The notes under the pieces: generated by a model
What the model was told of the DNA's origin: nothing
Seen by the model: the letters and a program-made list of their open reading frames with translations, nothing else
Databases searched by the model: none
Program-made: the position numbers and the translations under genes
Source: Mantis religiosa
Taxonomy: Eukaryota > Arthropoda > Insecta > Mantodea > Mantidae
Assembly (NCBI GenBank): GCA_030765055.1
Contig: CM060954.1
Span: 112,100,772-112,164,771 of the forward strand
Length of the DNA: 64,000 nucleotides
Direction: 5' to 3'
Shown: positions 1 through 9,255 of the stretch, piece by piece
Numbering within the stretch: position 1 is the stretch's first letter
How the letters are laid out: every line of letters starts with the position of its first letter

Positions 1-1310
1 TAGCCAAACATCTAGCACATACATTTGCATCACTGCCACAGTTCCATAGCCTAGCCATTAAAAGCTCATTAGAATTAGTAGACAAGATCTCAAAATTGCA
101 TTTGGACACAGAAGGCAAACTAGTATCATTTGATGTCACCTCTCTTTTTCCCAGTATTCCAACAGTTGAACTCATGTTACTCCTCAAGAAATGGCTCATA
201 CAAACTAACATTTCAGCAGAAGAAATAGAAGATCTCACAAAACTTACTCATTTATGCATACATCAAAATTTCTTTACATTCAACGGTAAATTCTATCAAC
301 AGACCTCAGGCCTAACAATGGGCAATCCACTTTCACCTTTCCTAGCCAACCTCTTTATGAGCTATTTTGAAACACATATTACACCATCCTTCCCATACAT
401 CTTCAAATACTGGTATAGATATGTTGATGATATTTTTGCCATTGTTCCACACAAATTCATACAAGACTCCTTAAAACTATTGAACATACAGAATAGAGCA
501 ATAAAGTTCACAATAGAGATAGAAAAAGATGGCTACTTACCTTTCTTAGATTTGAAGATAATCCATAACATATCTTTTGGCATCTACAGGAAGCCAACAC
601 AAACCGATAATTACATCAAGAATGATAGCTACAACCCTACACCCCACAAACATGCAGTTTTGGACAGCTTAGCATATAGACTAGTCAACATCCCATTGAA
701 AAAGAATGAATACAACAAAGAATATAAGTACATGATTAACTTAGCTGCAATTAATGAATACAGTAAACAATTAATAGATAAGAAAATTTGGAAATTCAAG
801 AAACAGAAACACATATTGGATACCACAAAATTAACAGAATCAAAAACCAAGACACAGTTCAGGAAATTCACTTACCATCCCAGAATGCATCATAAATTCA
901 ACAAGATATTCAAGAAGTACAACATCACCCTAGCCCCAATAAATAAATTCAGTTTAAAAAACTTATTATGCAACAACCTGAAAGACCCAGTACCTGAAAT
1001 CAAGAAATCAGAAAAATCAGCAATTGCTCACCATTTCTGGTCTACCAATCATGAAATTGTACCAAATATAAAACTATTAAAATCAGCCAGTAATGCAGCC
1101 AAACTCAATGTTTGGGAAGAGTTGCTAATTGTAAAAAACAAACAGTACACTTTGAATTTCGAATTGCTGCCTGAAAACTCTCTTTGGAAGTTCATCTCAC
1201 AGACAGCAGATGCCGCCACAGACAGCCAGCTCACTTCAAGAAACCATGAATCCAACCAGTCAGATAACTGCTGATGATGGGGACAAAACATTCTCCGAAA
1301 CATGTCCAAG
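1..1310 (+). mobile_element. Penelope-like element, 3' part (family PLE-A, copy 1)
   Basis: A Penelope-like retroelement enters from the left edge and ends near the hammerhead motif at 1271-1307. It carries the RT palm and thumb in sense, followed directly by a shortened endonuclease region. The protein is closely similar in layout to the minus-strand element at 49845-51480, including a shared run on FPQFHSL/FPQFHTL and FDV-SLFPSIP. The 5' part lies outside the window, so the element's full length and its target duplication cannot be judged. PLEs encode an RT related to telomerase plus, usually, a GIY-YIG nuclease; here the nuclease core is missing. Confidence 0.9.
3..1274 (+). CDS. Penelope-like reverse transcriptase, GIY-YIG core deleted (5' partial)
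   Basis: The frame is open from base 3 to the stop at 1272-1274. RT motifs are visible in order: motif A FDVTSLFPSIP near 129-161, motif B with TSGLTMGNPLSPFLANLF near 303-356, and the catalytic box YRYVDDIFAIVP near 415-450. A thumb follows. The usual GIY-YIG nuclease should begin after the segment VPEIKKSEK (about 990-1016). Instead the frame runs directly into SAIAHHFWSTNHEI, which in the copy at 49.8-51.5 kb lies about 40 residues downstream of the GIY and YIG motifs. The RT therefore looks intact over the visible part while the endonuclease catalytic core is gone without breaking the frame. The N-terminus is off-window. RT identity is secure; whether the protein is active is not known. 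Confidence 0.88.
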   Translation, partial: AKHLAHTFASLPQFHSLAIKSSLELVDKISKLHLDTEGKLVSFDVTSLFPSIPTVELMLLLKKWLIQTNISAEEIEDLTKLTHLCIHQNFFTFNGKFYQQTSGLTMGNPLSPFLANLFMSYFETHITPSFPYIFKYWYRYVDDIFAIVPHKFIQDSLKLLNIQNRAIKFTIEIEKDGYLPFLDLKIIHNISFGIYRKPTQTDNYIKNDSYNPTPHKHAVLDSLAYRLVNIPLKKNEYNKEYKYMINLAAINEYSKQLIDKKIWKFKKQKHILDTTKLTESKTKTQFRKFTYHPRMHHKFNKIFKKYNITLAPINKFSLKNLLCNNLKDPVPEIKKSEKSAIAHHFWSTNHEIVPNIKLLKSASNAAKLNVWEELLIVKNKQYTLNFELLPENSLWKFISQTADAATDSQLTSRNHESNQSDNC

Positions 1311-1312
1311 TA
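1262..1312 (+). ncRNA. hammerhead ribozyme motif of PLE-A copy 1
   Basis: The core CTGATGA is at 1271-1277, followed by one extra T (1278). A five-pair stem II forms between 1279-1283 and 1292-1296 with one G-T wobble. GAAAC is at 1297-1301 and ATGTC at 1302-1306, giving the minimal one-pair stem III and the expected cleavage position after 1306. It sits over the end of the RT frame, the place where PLEs are known to carry hammerheads. All invariant core bases are present. Stem I is only weakly paired by eye. Confidence 0.7.
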
Positions 1313-1847
1313 AGGATAATTTAAGTGATGTTTGTTTTTAAATTTCCGACTCATAACTTTCAAATGTTAAATACATCACTGTTTCTAACCTTTTGCTTCA
1401 AATAATATTTGGGACATTCCATTGTAGTATGTTCAAATCTCCAAATACAGTCCCCACCCGGAGATCCGAACGGGGAACTATTACTCCAGATTGTTTTGTA
1501 GAAAGAGACATAAACATAGTTTATTGAGCAGGTTTCAACCGTTTCTTATGGACACCTCTTTTTTATAAGTAGGCAGTTGAATCGTTCCTTTGTAACCTTC
1601 ATATTGTGGAGGGAACACACCTGTCGGTCTACGGATCTGCCGGATTAGGCTTGGCAAATCATTATGATATCACCAGCCTTTCCTTCATTTGCCAGATGAA
1701 GGACGTTCCTACTGCCATGACAGGTCAGCAGTAAATTTATAAATGGTATTTCCTCCATTTTGATGGAACAGTTATACCGCTGTAGCTCGGTCCCCAGATC
1801 CTCATTTGTTAAAGCAGGGTGCACCACGGGCAGGAAGAGGATGAGAT
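1311..1847. other. no gene seen; unassigned AT-rich spacer
   Basis: No credible coding frame or RNA gene is visible. It lies between the PLE-A end and the first recognisable RT codons of the next LINE. A short open stretch on the minus strand (1645-1827) has no recognised domain. Confidence 0.4.
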
Positions 1848-4263
1848 TTGGATAGGAGAGGCTATAAGAGGCGCATCACTATCCCTTACACCCCAAATTT
1901 AATTTCAACAGATGAAATATTTTATCATGAATTTACAGCTTCTGAACTTGATATATGTATTTGTAAAACACCTAATAGAAAAGCCCCAGGACCAGATAAA
2001 ATTCATCCAGAATTCATTAAAAATTTAGGTAAAAAAGCAAAAACTATATTACTCAACTTCTATAATCATGTCTGGAAATCTTCTGTTCCATCCAATTGGA
2101 AAAAAGCTATTATTCCAATACTCAAACCCGGCAAATCATCAGCTGATATAAACAACTATAGACCTATATCATTAACTAGTGTTTTAGCAAAAATAATGGA
2201 AAGAATGATTTCAGCTAGATTAAATTGGTATCTTGAACAACATAATCTTCTATCATCCTGCCAAGCCGGATTCCGGAAAAACCATACAACCAGTGTACAA
2301 GTAATTAAACTAAGTCAAGAAATTAAAGAGGAATTTAATAGAAGACACCTTAGCGGTATTTGTTGATCTGAAATCTGCATATGATACTGTATGGAGATGT
2401 AATCTTATCAAGAAACTACAACAGATGGGAATTAAAGATAATATGCTTCACTGGATATCAGAATTTGTTTCAGAAAGATATTGCGCAACTTCTTATGGTT
2501 CATCATTATCAAGATTCAAAAAAAATCCATCTAGGTTTACCTCAAGGAGCAGTACTTAGCACTACTCTATTCAATATCTATATAAATGATCTGCCCAAAG
2601 AACTTCAACAAACAGGCATCAACACTGCATTGTATGCAGATGACTTAGTAATTTGGAAATCAGGCAAACTTGAAATTCTAAAGATAAATATTCAAAATTC
2701 TTTGAATACCCTTAAACAATGGTGCTCTAAAACCTCATGGAAGTAAACACTGTGAAAAGTAACTATCAGCTCTTCTCTCTAAGGAAGAAACAACCCAGTA
2801 TTACCTTAAGTTATGATAATATCAAATTAACCAGAACAGAAAATGCTCAATATCTTGGAATATTGTTTGACAAAAAATTAACTTGGAAAAAACATATTGA
2901 AAAAATTAGAGATAAAGCAATTAACAGTTTTAAGATATTAAAAAGACTTGCAGGAACTAAATGGGGTTGTTCAAAATCTGCATTAAATACTACATATAAT
3001 ACATATATAAGGCCAGTTCTTAATTACTGTGGAGAAGTACTGATAACACCATCACCTTCAACTTCCATGATACTGGAGCGCACACAAAATCAAGCTCTTA
3101 GGTTAATTACTGGAGCTATAAAAGCTACTCCTATAATAACCTTACAAGCATTTACATGTAACAGACCCATAATGACAGATTTAGAAATGCAAGCCCTTTT
3201 AACATATGAAAATCTCTTAAGAATTCCAGAGAATAATAAATGGGTAAAACAACACACATCCACCTTCAGTTTTAAAACTCAATTAGGCTTCATACAGAAA
3301 GTTCAAAAACTAAGAAATAAACTAAATTACCCATCCAAAATAGAACCTTTCATGTCTCTTAATAACCCACTGAACATCATTGAATTAGAATACTACCTAG
3401 ATTTACTTGCAGATTTTAAAAAGAAGGAATACTCATCTACAGAAGCTAAAGCATATGCCCTTGAAACCATAAATGTAAGATATCCAGTTGACAAATGGAC
3501 ACACATCTATACAGATGGCTCTCTTTACATTCAAGAAGATGGAGCAGGAGCTACCTGTAAATTCTTTTCTTTCTATAAGCATGTTGGAATTTACTTAACA
3601 AATTTTGATGGAGAAAATGATGCAATTTATACTTCCTTACAAAATCTATTTGCCTGGACAAATAAGCTTTCCAACATAGTTTTCTTAACAGATTCTAAAG
3701 CAGCTATTCAGGCTATTATTTCAAACGACAGCCCAAAAACCGAAAAGATAAATGAAATTCATAATATGATTAAACATCTTCAAAATTTAAATATACGTAT
3801 AGTTTTCCAATGGATACCATCTCACTGTGGAATTTCTGGCAATGAGCAAGCAGATATGTTGGCCAAGAAGGGTTCCAAAATATCTCAAACAACGAAACAA
3901 AATATCCCCTATGAAACAGTTAAAAGATTTATCAAAAACATCTTCACAAAACTATATAACTATCTAGTTTCCTCTGAAAAACTTAATTGGAAAGATCTCC
4001 AAAACAAACTAAAGACAATTCCAGAACTACCTCGAAAATCTTCAGTAGCAATGTTCAGATTAATCACAGGCCACGATTGTTTGAATGGGCATTTATTCAA
4101 GGTTGGATTAACAACTTCTCCACAGTGCTGTTTATGTGGTAAAGACGATTTAATGAACATCGATCATCTAACTGTATGTGAAACTCTCCAAAATCAAGAT
4201 CTAGTCTCCAAATATTGGGAAGCAAGAAGAAAAATGATTTTATTATCAAATTCTGAGCATTAA
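1848..4263 (+). pseudogene. LINE RT-RNase H polyprotein, frameshifted
   Basis: Coding continuity is broken by frame changes near 2345, near the A-run at 2518-2525, and near 2736. Across the breaks the order is RT motif A FVDLKSAYDTVW (about 2356-2393), motif B LGLPQGAVLSTTLF (about 2530-2571), catalytic ALYADDLVIW (about 2626-2658), then a long open frame 2737-4263. The last frame holds the thumb and an RNase H domain: IYTDGS near 3508, FLTDSKAAI near 3682, and IPSHCGISGNEQAD near 3814-3858. It ends in a knuckle CCLCGKDD...HLTVC near 4126-4180. The RNase H glutamate position reads NDAIYTSL, so one catalytic acid seems lost. A dead copy; the closest relative here is the fragment at 40398-40940. 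Confidence 0.88.
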
Positions 4264-4380
4264 ATACACACACACACACATATTTGGGACATGTTTCATA
4301 ATGAGAGATACTGCATGTGCACACCAAATGTGTAAGTTTTATGTAAAAATTAATGTATCTTTGGATTAATAAAGTACAAT
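1848..4380 (+). mobile_element. non-LTR retrotransposon with RT and RNase H (I/R1-like group), 5' truncated
   Basis: The element starts inside the RT fingers (KAPGPDKIHPEF) and runs through palm, thumb, RNase H and a C-terminal Cys/His knuckle to a stop at 4261-4263. A short 3' UTR follows with a CA repeat and AATAAAG near 4366. No endonuclease domain is present, so it is 5' truncated. The order RT, then RNase H, then CCHC knuckle is that of the I-like LINE clades. The exact clade would need a tree. Confidence 0.85.
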
Positions 4381-4390
4381 ATATAACCAA

Positions 4391-5744
4391 AAATGATCAA
4401 ATCGCTAATCTGGCATCCATGTCTGCAAGGAATGGCCAGATTAATCAGAGTTCAGTGTAATTCAATATTATGAAACAGCAAAACGAAAAAATCAATACAG
4501 TAGCCGCCCGAAATAACGTGGTGGTTGGGGGAAATCCTTTACCCCACATTATGATCTTACTGTGGTGTATGGAAATGTTACACTAGAAGGGACCAAAAGT
4601 CAATCCCAGTTAGAGGAGGGAAATATGCATGTAATAATAAATTGCAGTACAGTATTAAACTCTCGTATATAAGGTAAATATATTGCAGTATTTTTTTCAC
4701 TGCTTAAAGAAAAAGTAAGTTTTATTTGATGCACTGATGCATTGCATCTTTTTCTTTACATGGTGTTTGACTGCAGGAACATACAATATCCCAGTTCCCT
4801 CACTATTCTGTTTAAGGATGACTTACTGCCCAGAATGTTTATGCCTTCTCTTAAAATAATAAGTAATTTATCTATTGTAGGAGCACCTTTTCCTTAAACA
4901 TAAACATTTTGAGTCCTAACAACACATTTTTCAAAGTCATCCAGATCTATGACTCGTTTTTTAATGCTATGATTTTTACCTGGAGTTCCAAAGATGTGCT
5001 CCGATTTACATTTTGTTTGTATAACACTCCCATGTTATATAATATGCACTTTAGCTTTTCAAATCTTTTTGAAAAAAAATCTTACATAACCAGTTCTTTG
5101 CTTTTAGCTTGTTTCTCCATGTAAGCTCATAAATTTGAAACAATTGTGTATTGTTTTGTATTGTAATTTACATAGTACACTGATGATCTAATTAATTTAT
5201 GCAATGATCAATGTGTGACAAAAAAAAAAAAAAAAAAAGGAACTGTGAATTTTCAAGGACTGTGCCTCAGAGCAGACGACATCAATACCTTCCCCATTCC
5301 CTCCCACCTGCAGGGCATGATTGCATTCACCAGTATTATACATATCATTTACTTTCGTGGAATGCAGTGGTCAGTCAACGAACATGGTGGTGAAAATTAT
5401 ACTGCAGAATCGTGGTTGCGGAATATTTTTGTCTCAACTTTCCAATAGAAAACGTAAAGTCATTAATTAAATTATTTTTTGACGGGGACATACTTTTACC
5501 TCCGATAAATCTGAATCCATTCTATTTCGGGTTTCTATGTACTTGCCTGTAATATCTCAAATACACTTGTGGGACTATCTGAAATTTTTGGATTTCTCTG
5601 TAATACTGGTCTAATAGGTTACAAAGTCAACTTCCCTGAAACATCTAGTCATTTTTAAAAATTATGTTGTGCATCTGCTATGTCCATATAAATGGTAAAT
5701 CTTTTACTTTCTCTTTTTTCTGTATAATGCAACAATTAATTGCA
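4391..5744. other. no gene seen; includes an A18 run at 5221-5238
   Basis: AT-rich sequence with no domain-bearing frame. A short open stretch after the A-run (5240-5448) encodes nothing I recognise. The A-run could mark the tail of a small retroposed copy, but no tRNA-like head was found. Confidence 0.4.
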
Positions 5745-6010
5745 AGATATAAATTCACTAAGAAAAGTGCATATTGTGCATTATGAAAACAAATAATTGT
5801 TTCCATTTATTGATGGAATGTGAGGAAACAAAGATTTGGAAAGGAAAAGTAGAAAAGAAGAATTGGGTTGTTATCAAGTGAAGTTTTAGTTAAAAAGTTT
5901 GAGTGTAAATTCAAGAAATAATTTAAAGTATTTAGCTTTAGTGAGAAATAAATGGTTGAGAAAAATTAAAAATAAGGGTAATCAAGATGATGTAGATTTA
6001 CGATAAATAG
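5745..6010 (+). pseudogene. LINE C-terminal Cys/His fragment
   Basis: In one frame the sequence reads as a Cys-x-x-Cys segment followed by a leucine-rich H/E-C-E-E-T-K-I-W pattern (about 5770-5850). That resembles the C-terminal knuckle of RNase H-type LINEs. The fragment at 45481-46010 shows the same pattern (CPMCGEGD...CKQTKIWREQ). It is degenerate, with stops on both sides. Assignment rests on pattern only. Confidence 0.45.
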
Positions 6011-6591
6011 GGACCAATAGCTCGAGAACCATGTCTGCCTATGGGCTCAAGGAAAATATCTTAAGTTCACTAATTCAATTAACTGTCACTGCCAAATGAC
6101 ACTAAATTGAGTTTTCATTTATGGATACTCTTTTAACTGCTATAGTTCTAAGCATATTATTGTACATATATTTTGCGTAAAAGACTGCAGACATCTTCAT
6201 CTTGAGGCTATTTTCCTTGCTGTAAATCTGACATTTTACCACTGGCTTTACTTTCTTCTAAGGAAAGCCATACTAAGGATTTTTACACCTGCAAAAATAT
6301 TTATTGCCCTCCATAATTTTGAGCTTGTGACCATGGGAGCCAGAGACAATGTTATTCTGGGCAATGGAGGACTGCTAGCTCGAAAGTCCTGGTTTCATTT
6401 CTGTTCTACAGAGGGAAACAGCTGCTCAGTTGGCTTTCTGCGGAATCATCACCAAAAGTATACTGAATTGCAGGTACTGTTATTTGTGTAAGAGCATAAT
6501 TAATAATGCTCACCGTGAAAGTATTAAATCTTATATTACATGATATAGAATAAAAAGAAGTATTTCAGAAAGTGGAGTGCCATTGTTACTA
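6011..6591. other. no gene seen
   Basis: AT-rich spacer with no coding or RNA feature recognised. The stretch around 6370-6410 vaguely resembles a tRNA-derived SINE head, but boxes A and B are not convincing. Confidence 0.35.
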
Positions 6592-6679
6592 AAATTAGGC
6601 AAGTGAGTCAACCTTGTATATACTTTTCTCCTTGTAAGTGGAGAAAAGAATATACAAGGTTGACTCACTTGCCTAATTT
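6592..6679. repeat. near-perfect 40-bp inverted repeat, 8-nt loop
   Basis: Bases 6592-6631 are the reverse complement of 6640-6679 with a single mismatch; the loop is 6632-6639. Transcribed from either strand it would fold into one continuous 40-bp hairpin. No transposon ends or target duplication were found around it. The length and near-perfection fit a recent small inverted duplication or a long-hairpin small-RNA precursor. Confidence 0.9.
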
Positions 6680-6842
6680 ATATTACATGATTTTTATCTC
6701 AACATTTTAGGAGCTATGGTTTTGCTTGTGGTTACTCTTGGCAAGTCATGCATTGCACTGAGTTTCTATATGTATTTAGAATATATTCTACAGGTCTACA
6801 GCATAAAGGTATATTTTCAGTTAGCTATGGTTTATATACTTA

Positions 6843-7453
6843 GGTCATTCAATAATTAGTGACATATGAATTAACAACAAATAAAATATTTTTGGAGCAC
6901 TCAAGTTATTGTAGAGGCTTAGAAGTAATCTCCTCCAATATGAAGAACTCGCCTCCACAAATCAAGGAGCCGACAGATGCCGTCCACAGTGCCTTGTTTT
7001 CCTAATATTCGAACAGACTGCTCTACTGCTGCTATAATCGCCTGTCTGGTTCTAAAGCGAATTCCTCTAAGTGGTAATTTAATTTCCCCTTGCTTGTTCA
7101 ATACAACTCCAACAACAATATTCTTCCAGCAGTGCTCTAACAGCATTCACATGCACATCATCACTTGCTGATTGCAGTCTGCCAGCTCCAACTCTTCCCT
7201 TCCTCTTCTAAATGCATTCGCCCACCTAGCCACGTGATATGGTAAAATCTGTCTACCACAAGCTTCCAATAATTCTGTCGAACATTGATACCTCTTGCAA
7301 CCTGAATTTTAATGAAATAAAATAAAATTATTGTCTTCAAACTCACAGCTAACAAACATTGGATGCTGTTATTTTTCATTGTTAACAGCTTACATGATTT
7401 ACCGCTGATAGCACAAAATGCAGATAGTGTTAACCACTAATTTTTGAATGACC
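6843..7453 (-). mobile_element. internally deleted mariner-like element
   Basis: Terminal inverted repeats of about 20 bp start with GGTCATTCAA at 6843-6862 and are mirrored at 7434-7453. On the minus strand the interior encodes a fragment resembling the mariner N-terminal helix-turn-helix (RWANAF-like region, about 7180-7240). After a deletion comes a C-terminal tail ending in LWRRVLHIGGDYF (about 6922-6960), the characteristic end of mariner transposases. The catalytic DDD core is absent, so this is a roughly 0.6-kb non-autonomous derivative. A TA precedes the left repeat (6841-6842); the right TA is not clean. Confidence 0.75.
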
Positions 7454-7559
7454 CATGTATCTTTTGTTTGTTATTTACAAGGATTTTTACCTTGATTAGT
7501 AACAAATATGAGGTGCACCCATAAATTAAGTATTTTGTGGGCTGCAAAGAAAAACATAA

Positions 7560-8040
7560 CACAATTTAATTGAAAAATTTATTAGAATAAATACAAGAAG
7601 TGTTGAAATAAGACCTGAAACTTTCCTGGCGACGAATATATTCAAGATATTTTCAGGATACAAGCCAGGTGAAAAGGCAATTGGAAACTAATGTTTCGGG
7701 AGCATACATTGCTCCCTTCATCACGATATGAATGAATAAATAATGTTATAGTCTCACTGCTTGAACGGTTACCATGGATTTATCTTTGTTATTAGAAACC
7801 TCTCAGATAACGCACTAATTATTCTTGTAAGAGTGAAAGGTGATCTGCCGTGCTTCCCAGCCCTATGCTAAGCACCAGTGAATGCATCACTTCAGCCAAT
7901 GAAATTCGTAGGCATCACAAATGACCGATGTTTACTCCACGTGGAGTAATCTGTGTGTTATCTGAGAAGTACTATTACCAAAGATAAATCCATGGTAACC
8001 ATTCGAACAACGCGACTATAATAAACACTAAATTGAGATA
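7560..8040 (-). mobile_element. PLE-derived foldback with hammerhead-like motif
   Basis: Sequence near 7745-7810 and 7955-8025 forms inverted arms of about 65 bp containing TTACCATGGATTTATCTTTG and its complement. Between them, near 7932-7952, is the 14-bp perfect palindrome ACTCCACGTGGAGT. Just outside the left arm a hammerhead-like motif lies on the minus strand (7693-7724). The combination resembles the terminal region of a Penelope-like element. No RT sequence remains, so the assignment is structural. Confidence 0.5.
7688..7730 (-). ncRNA. hammerhead-like motif, core C3 changed to G
   Basis: Read on the minus strand: GTGATGA (7724-7718), one extra A, a perfect six-pair stem II GGGAGC/GCTCCC (7716-7711 with 7703-7698), then GAAAC (7697-7693). 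The first core base is G instead of C, and the downstream bases are ATTAGTT instead of the usual ATGTC. Fold preserved, catalytic core altered. Confidence 0.5.
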
Positions 8041-9104
8041 ACAAAAAATCAACGACAAAATACTATCAATACTTGCAACCCCAAACAAATGACTGTTTGC
8101 AGTAAATTAAATACCAAGTCAGGAAATGGCGTGAGTGTAGAAAACTAGTTAGATCATAGAAATATTACTACTTAATTTGACATTCAAGCTGTTTAAATCT
8201 GTGCTTCTTGAATGGAATATTCATTTAATGCAAGCCAAGAAGTCTGGACTAGCAGAGCATTTCTTTGATATGGACCATAGAGCCAGCTTTTGAAAGACGA
8301 CCATTGTGGCAAAATGCAGCAATTACTGGGAGCAGAGATTTAAGGAGGCTTTGGCCATTTCTTCTGAGAGGAGCACATTTAATCGTGATGCTGGTTTTCA
8401 GTTCAGTTCCTCTTGGAAACTGGCCTTAGAAATGGAAATCAATCAACTCAAGAAGTATTAAGTTATTTTTCACTTATTCCCCACTCTGGACAGAAATTTC
8501 TTGACGTTCTGGAGATGAAAATTATTGGGAGCAAGGTTTGGACTCTGGGGATGATTAAACTTGCTAGTTATAGATGTAAATAGATGTTAATAGATGTTGG
8601 TTTCCGATGAAATAAATTATTTTGTGTTTTCTAAAATGTTCAAAATACTAAGATGTTCAAAATGAACTGTATGATGCTGACTCCATGTAATGGAATTTTT
8701 TAATGGTTAGAAGTTGAAAGCTGTTGAAATTTATCTACAGTAAAGGAAGTGCATAGTGAAACAGAAGTAAACAAAACAAAAAGTAAGGAAAAAAATGGAT
8801 GAATATATTTGCATGACAAAACTTGACTTCCATCACTCTTTACAGATGATTTAAAAATTAAGTGAACAACAAAAACAAACAAGATAGACATATAACTCTA
8901 GACAAGTTACAATTTCTAGGCTGCTCTTAGGTGAAACTGTCTTCAAACATCTTGGCTTAATTGACTGGCAGCAGTTAACTACAACATGGCAATTCTAAAG
9001 CTTGTGAACAAGTATGACAAATTTTTAAATGATAGAGATGATTGCATGGAAAAATAAAGTAAGGTTCAGATTTTAAAGTGACATCTTTTATTAACAAAAA
9101 AAGA
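8041..9104. other. no gene seen
   Basis: AT-rich sequence without recognisable domains, terminal repeats or structured RNA. A minus-strand open stretch at 8700-8891 has no recognisable similarity. Confidence 0.4.
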
Positions 9105-9255
9105 AAAGAAAAAAAATTAATCCTAAAAACTATTTGTAGTTGGTTTATTGACACCTGTCACTTACCTTTTTTGTACTACTGAAAGACTAGTTTTAAATGC
9201 CATTGCCTCCATTTTCAACCTCTCTCCAACTAGCATCTGTTGTCGTCTACTGTTC
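9105..9255 (-). mobile_element. Penelope-like element PLE-B 3' end, left inverted copy
   Basis: This is the reverse complement of the conserved PLE-B terminal region also found at 11208-11509, 28640-28918 and 46816-48378. Shared blocks include TAGTTGGTTTATTGACAC, the CACTTACTT block and CCTCCATTTTCAA. It breaks off near 9252, where CR1-like LINE sequence begins. Paired with the sense copy at 11208-11509 it forms an inverted bracket around the LINE. Confidence 0.85.

Noticed and set aside
4279..4312. Hammerhead motif on the minus strand after the LINE (GAAACATGTCC)
   Set aside because: The GAAAC block is present but no CUGANGA-like core or stem II lies upstream; chance or very decayed.
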